A DNA stretch of 16,081 nucleotides, taken from positions 1 through 16,081 of the forward strand of contig JBOFIR010000086.1 of assembly GCA_051650265.1 (NCBI GenBank). The letters run 5' to 3'. Source of the DNA: JBOFEH01 sp051650265 (GTDB taxonomy: Bacteria; Bacillota; Clostridia; Lachnospirales; Cellulosilyticaceae). Below the pieces are notes generated by a model. The model worked only from the letters and a program-made list of their open reading frames with translations, was not told where the DNA came from and ran no database searches. A program made the position numbers and the translations under genes. Positions 1 through 5,444 of the stretch are shown piece by piece. How positions within the stretch are numbered: the stretch's first letter is position 1; each line of letters opens with the position of its first letter.

Positions 1-181
1 TTAGAATCTCTAAGCCTTTTTGATGCATGTATATTTATTTGGATGAGAGGGAATTAAAAGGATGACTATGAAGGTGACTGTATGGGGGAGTAGAATCAGG
101 ATATTTAGTTGTTTAACATATACTAAAAATAAATAATTACTTGTTTAAGTAATTATAAAACCTATACACTTCTAATTCTAC
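1..181. other. Intergenic DNA, no gene recognised
   Basis: AT-rich sequence before the first promoter. It contains an AT-only hairpin (133-142 with 147-156, loop GTTT) and a possible 22-24 codon frame (62 or 68 to 136) preceded by AAAAGG. Neither is convincing as a gene. The sequence may be the 3' flank of a gene lying outside the window. Confidence 0.5.
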
Positions 182-210
182 TTGCTTTATGTGCAGTAGT
201 AGCATATAAT
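182..210 (+). promoter_or_regulatory. Candidate sigma-A promoter upstream of the radical SAM gene
   Basis: TTGCTT (182-187), a 17-nt spacer, then a perfect TATAAT (205-210). The predicted start near 217 lies about 20 nt before the hairpin at 236-268 and about 120 nt before the radical SAM gene. The -35 matches the consensus only in TTG, so the call rests mainly on the -10 and the spacing. Confidence 0.45.
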
Positions 211-235
211 ATGTGAAGCGAATAAGGTTAATGCG

Positions 236-268
236 AAGGGGAAGAGAAGATAAAGCTCTCCCCCTTTT
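236..268 (+). terminator. Terminator-like GC-rich hairpin in the leader of the radical SAM gene
   Basis: AAGGGG and AGAG (236-246, with one A opposite C) pair with CTCT and CCCCTT (256-266). The loop is 9 nt and the run TTTT spans 265-268. It could end an upstream transcript, or act as an attenuator for a transcript starting near 217. No T-box or known riboswitch core was recognised around it. Confidence 0.55.
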
Positions 269-340
269 ATATAGAACAAGTAGTGTATACTTTGAAGACA
301 TCTATAGAGTCTTTAGAGGACAATTAGAGGAGGATACATG

Positions 341-1465
341 ATGAAAATTTCGAAGAAGGACGCCTTATCATGGTTTGAACTATTTGCAATGATGCCTGAG
401 GATGAGGAGTTATGTGCGAAGCAACAAGAGATTGTTTATGCAACCTTTGCTCAAATTGAGGAAGCAGTAGACCATAGAAATGATGCACTCATGGCACAGA
501 TAAAGGAACTTAAGACGTTAGCCAACAGAACATATTACGTAGGTGCAGACAGCAAGTTTTCAAAAGGGTGTCGTTCATGTCTGACAGGAACAGGACTTAG
601 TGCAATCAGAAAAACCAATAAATGTAATCTTAAATGTAAGTTCTGTTATAATTATGGGCAATTAGACGATTCACTGCCAATTGGTTCGCAGATGTGGGAA
701 ATTGGAGGAACAAAATTCTATGAAAAGGATATAGATCTACTTCTTTCAATTCAAGAAAAACCAACAGGTGTTGCATATGTTTATTTAGAGCCTTTTATGG
801 AGATTGAGAAGTACTATCCTGTCATTAAGAAGTTTAGTGAAGCAGGCATTTACCAACATATGTATACCAATGGTACATTAGCAACAGAAGAGACACTAAG
901 AGCGTTAGGCGAAGCTGGTCTTCCAGAGATTCGTTTTAACCTTGGGGCATCGAACTGTGCGGATAAAGTTATCGAAAATATTGCAATCGCTAAAAAGTAT
1001 ATCAAAAATGTTGGAATTGAAACACCCATGACACCAGAGTTTTTCGAAATATTCTTCAAGAAAAAACAAGCTATTTTAGATACAAAAGTTGATTTTATTA
1101 ACTGTGCAGAACTGCATTTAAATGAAAACAACATTGGCAACTATTTCGATGAAAACATGTATATCTCTAGACATGGTTATATTTCTCCAATCTGGAGTAG
1201 AGAGTTGACATTCAAGTTTATGAAGCATGCTGAAGAAGAGAACTGGGATCTAGCAATTCATGATTGCTCAAATTATACAAAATTTGCTAGAGGTCTTAAT
1301 TTAAGTAGTAAATCAGGTATGTGGTTTGGTGCAAGTAACTATGTGAGTGAATTTACACGAATTCCATATGAAGTATTCTTACCAATCTTACGTGATGAAG
1401 CATTTAAGTTTGTAACAGAAGAAGAATTACCAGATGGCTATAGACCAGGAGAATTATATTACTAA
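341..1465 (+). CDS. Radical SAM family protein, function unknown
   Basis: A 374-residue protein with the classic radical SAM triad CNLKCKFC at about residues 95-102 (CX3CX2C). This binds the 4Fe-4S cluster that cleaves S-adenosylmethionine to make a 5'-deoxyadenosyl radical. The sequence after it follows the partial TIM-barrel pattern, with YVYLEPFME near 146-154 and MYTNGT near 173. An extra CxxC (GCRSC, Cys77 and Cys80) lies just before the triad and could bind another metal or a substrate. A second ATG sits at 338, but AGGAGG (328-333) is 7 nt from 341 and only 4 nt from 338, so 341 is preferred. There is no signal peptide or membrane segment. It is a single-gene unit ended by the hairpin at 1499-1541. 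The fold is confident; the substrate cannot be named. Confidence 0.88.
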   Translation: MKISKKDALSWFELFAMMPEDEELCAKQQEIVYATFAQIEEAVDHRNDALMAQIKELKTLANRTYYVGADSKFSKGCRSCLTGTGLSAIRKTNKCNLKCKFCYNYGQLDDSLPIGSQMWEIGGTKFYEKDIDLLLSIQEKPTGVAYVYLEPFMEIEKYYPVIKKFSEAGIYQHMYTNGTLATEETLRALGEAGLPEIRFNLGASNCADKVIENIAIAKKYIKNVGIETPMTPEFFEIFFKKKQAILDTKVDFINCAELHLNENNIGNYFDENMYISRHGYISPIWSRELTFKFMKHAEEENWDLAIHDCSNYTKFARGLNLSSKSGMWFGASNYVSEFTRIPYEVFLPILRDEAFKFVTEEELPDGYRPGELYY

Positions 1466-1498
1466 GTGATTAGCCCAAATTAGATATAAATGAAGGAT

Positions 1499-1541
1499 GA
1501 GTTGTAAAGCCAGTTTAAACAGTGGTTTTACAACTCTTTTT
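1499..1541 (+). terminator. Strong intrinsic terminator after the radical SAM gene
   Basis: A 13-bp stem (1499-1511 with 1524-1536, one G-T pair) with arm GAGTTGTAAA and a 12-nt loop is followed by TTTTT. It separates the radical SAM gene from the YkgJ-type gene. Confidence 0.9.
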
Positions 1542-1662
1542 ATCTGAAATATAGCGATAAGGTATTAGTTTGTATTATAATGAAGGCAACAAATCCTAAA
1601 GACAAAGAATAATGACTCATGACTAGGGATTAGAATCAGGAGAAATAGAGGAGCATAAAACT

Positions 1663-2331
1663 ATGAGAAAAGTAAAAACATTAGATGATATTTCAGATGG
1701 TAAGTTATACGACATCAATGATGTTGTGGAGGCGGATACCTGTGGATGTAATGGCTGCTATACATGCTGCCATCGTGTAGGGGATCTCGTTGAACTCACA
1801 CCATTTGATGCATATGAAATCGTTTCACATCTTAATATGTCATTTGATGCATTATTAGGAAATAAACTTGCTCTACAAAAAAACAACAAACTCATGTTAC
1901 CTTATCTCAAAATGGAGGGAGAAACAGAGCGCTGTAGCCTTTTGAGTGAAGAAGGGCGTTGCACTATTCATGGACATCGTCCTAATATCTGTAGGCTATT
2001 TCCTCTAGGGCGAGTTTATGAGAATGATGATTTTAAATATTTCTTGCAAGTGGGCACTTGTGTGATGCCAGAATTGAAGGCAATTACAGTTAATGAGTGG
2101 ATTGGTATCAAAAATTATGGGGAAAATAAGACATTTATTTTGGCATGGTATAAATTACTCAAAGCACTTAACTTTAGATTGAAATTCGTGTATGATGAGG
2201 AGGAACTACAGACGATCAATACGTATGTATTAGATACTTTTTATCGTATACAAGTAGGAGAAGACGAAGATTTCTATACTGCATTTTTTAGAGTCTTACC
2301 TGAAGCAAAAGCAAATCTAGGCATTATATGA
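1663..2331 (+). CDS. YkgJ-type cysteine cluster protein (putative zinc/iron-chelating)
   Basis: A 222-residue soluble protein with the YkgJ/CxxCxxCC signature. Cysteines 27, 29, 32, 35 and 36 lie in CGCNGCYTCC, and more fall at 91 (RCSLL), 100 (GRCTIH), 110 (NICRLFP) and 133. The block C-x(8)-C-T-I-H-x(2)-R-P-x(2)-C-R-x-FP is typical of the family. Members are thought to bind Zn2+ or an Fe/S centre through the Cys set; biochemical roles are mostly unproven. AGAGGAG (1647-1653) sits 9 nt before the ATG. A TATAAT at 1576-1581 could be its -10, though no good -35 is seen. A terminator follows at 2339-2396, so it appears monocistronic. The last 90 residues carry no motif I recognise. Confidence 0.82.
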   Translation: MRKVKTLDDISDGKLYDINDVVEADTCGCNGCYTCCHRVGDLVELTPFDAYEIVSHLNMSFDALLGNKLALQKNNKLMLPYLKMEGETERCSLLSEEGRCTIHGHRPNICRLFPLGRVYENDDFKYFLQVGTCVMPELKAITVNEWIGIKNYGENKTFILAWYKLLKALNFRLKFVYDEEELQTINTYVLDTFYRIQVGEDEDFYTAFFRVLPEAKANLGII

Positions 2332-2338
2332 TAACATG

Positions 2339-2396
2339 TACTCACCATAATGCGAGTGTAGTCAACTCAAAAAGCAAAAAATGGTGAGTATTTTTT
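2339..2396 (+). terminator. Intrinsic terminator after the YkgJ-type gene
   Basis: The perfect 10-bp stem TACTCACCAT (2339-2348) with ATGGTGAGTA (2381-2390) is followed by TTTTTT (2391-2396). The 32-nt loop is longer than usual, but the stem plus U-run is convincing. Confidence 0.8.
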
Positions 2397-2403
2397 AGAC
2401 AAG

Positions 2404-2432
2404 TTACAAATAATGACTTATAAAAGTAATTA
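2404..2432 (+). promoter_or_regulatory. Weak candidate promoter for the unrecognised gene
   Basis: TTACAA (2404-2409), a 17-nt spacer, then TAATTA (2427-2432). Transcription would begin close to the AAGGAGG at 2443-2449. Both boxes are imperfect. The strong terminator just upstream implies that a promoter should exist here. Confidence 0.3.
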
Positions 2433-2454
2433 TATAACGTATAAGGAGGTACAT

Positions 2455-3309
2455 ATGAACAAGAGTCCTGATTTCTTTAGTCAGTTAGAAACGTTTGAAA
2501 AACAAATAAAGGCACTATCAAAAGATAAAAAGGTCAATACAGAAGCCATTGAAACACTTCAAGATAGCAAACAGCAATACATTCTAAAAGGCATGGAAAA
2601 GGCCATATACGAGGAGGATTATACCCTTTTGGTGGATGATTTGGCAAAATTTCTCGATATTGATGAAAAACAAGTGCGGTTCAATATCATCCCGTATGTG
2701 GACTATGTAATTGCACCAGAAGGATCAGCAGCATTTTTTAGTATTGAAGCAAACAAACAAATGACCTTTTTGGAGATGAGAATTAAAAAATGGAAAAGAC
2801 TCTTTATCAGTGAAAAGAGCTTTAAAGCATTTCTCACACGACATCTAGTGATTTATTGTCCCTATACAAATATTAAATGGTGTGAAGTGCAGAATCAGTT
2901 TATCTCTAACGGAGAAGGTGAGAAGCCTATTGCCTATACAGAGGGTATGCCACTTGAATTAACACGAAAAAGTAGGATTGCAGCTTTAGTAAGAAGCAAA
3001 AAACATAGTGACCTCATAAGAAAAACTAAAAATGATATTACCCATGCAAGAATGCTAGGACTCATCTCCGCAGAAAGGCTTAAGGAAGAGATGGAATACC
3101 TTGCTTGTATGCGTGATACGGTGGATGTACCCGTTCACAATCAAGAAATTAAGGCCTATATTAAGAAAACAACCCACTACCGCTTACATTTATACAAAGA
3201 AGAGTCTGATAAACAGAAGCCACACTATTCAACCAAAAAAAAGGAAAACGATCAAGTATGCATCAAACCTACAGTACTGTATTGGTTTGTCGAAGATAAA
3301 TTGGATTAA
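2455..3309 (+). CDS. Hypothetical basic protein, no recognised family
   Basis: I do not recognise this 284-residue protein. The start at 2455 is chosen because AAGGAGG (2443-2449) is 5 nt upstream; the in-frame ATG at 2413 lies before that site. Residues 5-50 are charged and helical-looking, possibly coiled coil. Residues 57-80 (VDDLAKFLDIDEKQVRFNII region) have the pattern of a helix-turn-helix. Residues 128-145 hold a compact IYCPYTNIKWCEV segment, and residues 168-265 are rich in Lys and Arg. No signal peptide or membrane helix is seen. A basic, possibly nucleic-acid-binding protein fits these features, but that is inference. No terminator was found before pduS, so read-through into the next gene is possible. 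Confidence 0.7.
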   Translation: MNKSPDFFSQLETFEKQIKALSKDKKVNTEAIETLQDSKQQYILKGMEKAIYEEDYTLLVDDLAKFLDIDEKQVRFNIIPYVDYVIAPEGSAAFFSIEANKQMTFLEMRIKKWKRLFISEKSFKAFLTRHLVIYCPYTNIKWCEVQNQFISNGEGEKPIAYTEGMPLELTRKSRIAALVRSKKHSDLIRKTKNDITHARMLGLISAERLKEEMEYLACMRDTVDVPVHNQEIKAYIKKTTHYRLHLYKEESDKQKPHYSTKKKENDQVCIKPTVLYWFVEDKLD

Positions 3310-3329
3310 AAAACAGGTATATCTATTCT
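3301..3329 (+). promoter_or_regulatory. Weak candidate promoter for the pduS-pduT pair
   Basis: TTGGAT (3301-3306), 17 nt, TATTCT (3324-3329), overlapping the last codons of the preceding gene. The boxes match the consensus at 3 and 4 of 6 positions. It is the best candidate in the 79-nt gap. Confidence 0.25.
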
Positions 3330-3388
3330 TAAAAGTGTAAAAATTAAACAGGACATAACACGTATTTGCGATAAATACTGGAGGTGAA

Positions 3389-4720
3389 ATGTTGGATCTT
3401 TTAGGAAAAGTGAGAGAAGCAGGGATAGTAGGTGCTGGTGGTGCGGGATTTCCCACACATGTAAAACTGAATGCAAAGGCAGAATACATTCTTCTAAATG
3501 GTGCAGAGTGTGAGCCTTTATTACGTGTTGATCAGCAGATCATGGCGCTCTATCCAGAGGAGATTATCAAAGGGTTTGAAGCTGCAGGTAGATTAGTGGG
3601 TGCAAAGCAAGCCGTTATGGGGGTGAAAGGTAAGCATAGGGAAGTCGTTGCTATTCTAAGAGATAGAATAGCGAAACTTGGCCTTGGAGAATTTGTCACA
3701 GTTCAGGAGTTAGAAGATGTTTATCCAGCGGGGGATGAACAGGTTCTTGTCTATGAGCTGACAGGGAGAGTTGTACCTGAGGCTGGTATTCCACTCAATG
3801 TTGGGTGCGTCGTTATCAATTCAGAAACAGCACTCAATATCTACAAGGCTTCCATCGGTGAGCCTGTTACACAAACATACATTACAGTTGCAGGGGATGT
3901 CCCAAATCCACTTACCTGCAAAGTGCCTGTTGGAAGCCGCATAAGAGATGTTTTAGAACGGAGTGGTATTCACCAATTTGATGCCTATGCCATTATTGAT
4001 GGAGGGCCTATGATGGGACCATTGCTTAGGGATTTAGATGGTGCTATCACTAAAAAAGATAAGGGATTTGTTATTCTGAGTAAAGAACATACACTGATTA
4101 AAAAGAAAGCTATAACTAATGAGCAGGCAAAAAAAATTAATAGAGCTTCCTGTGAACAGTGTCGTATGTGTACAGATCTATGCCCACGTTATTTATTAGG
4201 ACATGATTTACAACCGCATAAAGTGATTAGAGGCCTTAATTATGCTTTGCCTGAATTGGCTAAAGGGGGCAATCCACAGCTATGCTGCCAATGCAACCTC
4301 TGTCAGTTGTTTTCTTGTCCAGCCAATATATGCCCTAAATCAGCCAATGTGATAGCAAAAGGTGAATTAGATAACCAAGGTTACCGCTATACGCCAGGGG
4401 AGAAATCATATCAGGCACGAGAAAGTAGGTCCTATCGTCAAATACCAAGTAAAAGATTGGTTTCAAGGCTTGGATTGATGACTTATGACAGGCCAGCACC
4501 ACTTACAGAGATCTTGTATATGCCTGAAGTTGTGCGTATAGCCACAAAACAACATGTGGGTGCACCCGCAATACCTATTGTAAAAATAGGAGAACATGTT
4601 GAAATAGGACAATTAATTGGAATAATCCCCGAAAATAGTTTAGGTGCAACAATTCATGCAAGCATTACAGGTATCATAGAAGATGTGAGTAATGAATTTG
4701 TGACGATAAGGAGGGCATAA
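3389..4720 (+). CDS. pduS: PduS-like (RnfC-related) flavin/iron-sulfur electron-transfer protein
   Basis: A 443-residue protein whose length and order of motifs fit PduS, the flavo-Fe/S cobalamin reductase of propanediol-utilising microcompartments, a relative of RnfC and NuoF. The Gly-rich VGAGGAGFPTHVK (about 14-26) and NGAECEPLLRVD (about 37-48) form the FMN/NADH-binding signature. Two ferredoxin-like clusters follow: Cys255, 258, 261 and 265 (CEQCRMCTDLCPR), then Cys299 or 300, 302, 305, 310 and 315. The C-terminal 50 residues resemble the hammerhead/lipoyl-like end of RnfC. GGAGG (3380-3384) is 4 nt from the ATG. One base separates its stop from the PduT-like gene. In known systems PduS passes electrons from NADH to corrinoid and works with PduT. 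RnfC itself usually sits with rnfDGEAB, which are absent here, so PduS is the better name. Confidence 0.88.
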   Translation: MLDLLGKVREAGIVGAGGAGFPTHVKLNAKAEYILLNGAECEPLLRVDQQIMALYPEEIIKGFEAAGRLVGAKQAVMGVKGKHREVVAILRDRIAKLGLGEFVTVQELEDVYPAGDEQVLVYELTGRVVPEAGIPLNVGCVVINSETALNIYKASIGEPVTQTYITVAGDVPNPLTCKVPVGSRIRDVLERSGIHQFDAYAIIDGGPMMGPLLRDLDGAITKKDKGFVILSKEHTLIKKKAITNEQAKKINRASCEQCRMCTDLCPRYLLGHDLQPHKVIRGLNYALPELAKGGNPQLCCQCNLCQLFSCPANICPKSANVIAKGELDNQGYRYTPGEKSYQARESRSYRQIPSKRLVSRLGLMTYDRPAPLTEILYMPEVVRIATKQHVGAPAIPIVKIGEHVEIGQLIGIIPENSLGATIHASITGIIEDVSNEFVTIRRA

Positions 4721-4721
4721 G

Positions 4722-5270
4722 ATGCAAAATGCTATCGGAGTTGTAGAGTTTGTGAGTGTGGCGAGGGGGATTTATACAGCAGACCAGATGCTTAAGGCGG
4801 CAGATGTTGAAATTGTTACGGCGACTTCAATTTGTCCAGGAAAATATATGGCAATCGTTCACGGAGACGTTACTGCTGTAGAAGACGCCGTAAGAATAGG
4901 GCTCAATACTGCTGGTGAATATGCGGTAGATTCTACAGTAATTCCAAATGTAGATGCCGCTGTATTTCCGGCTATAACGGGTGCGAATATGCCGGATCAT
5001 ATCAGTGCGCTTGGGATTATGGAATCATTTTCTGTTGCCACTATGATTATAGCAGCAGATGCTGTGTTGAAGGCTGCTGAACTGCAACCTATTGATTTGA
5101 GATTAGGCAATGCATTAGGCGGTAAAGCATACTTCACCTTTACTGGGGATGTTGGTGCGGTCAATGCGGGTATAGAAGCAGGCACTGCAATTGCAGAGGA
5201 GAAAGGATTTTTAGTGAATTCTGAATTTATAGCTTCACCTGCAAAACGCCTCATTCCAACACTTTTATAA
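4722..5270 (+). CDS. pduT: PduT-like tandem-BMC shell protein with predicted Fe/S site
   Basis: A 182-residue protein made of two bacterial microcompartment (BMC) domains, about 3-88 and 94-180; each opens with the typical AIGVVEF or ALGIMES strand. This is the length and layout of PduT, a pseudo-hexameric trimer. The loop TSICPGK places Cys38 at the residue which in Salmonella PduT gives one ligand of a 4Fe-4S cluster in the trimer pore. AAGGAGG (4708-4714) lies inside the end of pduS, 7 nt before the ATG, so translation is probably coupled. The terminator at 5292-5318 closes the unit. In characterised compartments PduT binds PduS and is proposed to move electrons across the shell. No hexameric shell protein, pentamer or core enzyme is encoded nearby. 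Confidence 0.92.
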   Translation: MQNAIGVVEFVSVARGIYTADQMLKAADVEIVTATSICPGKYMAIVHGDVTAVEDAVRIGLNTAGEYAVDSTVIPNVDAAVFPAITGANMPDHISALGIMESFSVATMIIAADAVLKAAELQPIDLRLGNALGGKAYFTFTGDVGAVNAGIEAGTAIAEEKGFLVNSEFIASPAKRLIPTLL

Positions 5271-5291
5271 TTGAGGCACGAAGAGTGAGTA

Positions 5292-5318
5292 AAAAAGTGG
5301 GTATTTTACCCACTTTTT
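5292..5318 (+). terminator. Intrinsic terminator after pduT
   Basis: A perfect 12-bp stem (5292-5303 with 5307-5318) with core GTGGGTA/TACCCAC, a TTT loop and a T-rich 3' arm. It cleanly separates the pdu pair from the promoter at 5364. Confidence 0.88.
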
Positions 5319-5363
5319 GTCATTAATAGGGAGGCGTGAGAGGGTTTGACACAATACATAGAA

Positions 5364-5392
5364 TTGTCAGAAATGCGGTAAACTGATATGAT
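5364..5392 (+). promoter_or_regulatory. Extended -10 promoter for the GTPase-ribonuclease fusion gene
   Basis: TTGTCA (5364-5369), a 17-nt spacer ending in TGA, then TATGAT (5387-5392), so the -10 carries the TGn extension. The transcription start is expected near 5399. The -10 box contains the ATG at 5388, so that codon would not be in the mRNA. Confidence 0.65.
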
Positions 5393-5444
5393 AGTAATAA
5401 GAACTATGAAAATAGACAACGAAATGAAGGAATTAAACGGACAT

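Noticed and set aside
62..136. Possible 22-24 residue small protein
   Set aside because: It has only a weak AAAAGG signal, no promoter and no recognisable features; too short to support.
91..1641. Repeated 11-mer TAGAATCAGGA at 91-101 and 1631-1641
   Set aside because: Matches of this length are expected by chance in 16 kb, and the surroundings do not match.
2413..2454. Earlier start of the unrecognised protein
   Set aside because: It has no ribosome binding site, while AAGGAGG lies just before 2455.
3101..3340. Overlapping 79-codon frame in the end of the unrecognised gene
   Set aside because: It lies in another frame of a gene with good signals and has no ribosome binding site or recognisable domain.
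3389..4720. RnfC subunit of an Rnf ion-pumping complex
   Set aside because: No rnfD, rnfG, rnfE, rnfA or rnfB genes are present, and the gene is coupled to a PduT-like shell protein.
5388..5444. Longer N-terminus of the GTPase-nuclease fusion
   Set aside because: The ATG at 5388 lies inside the -10 box, and the added residues do not resemble the start of the family.
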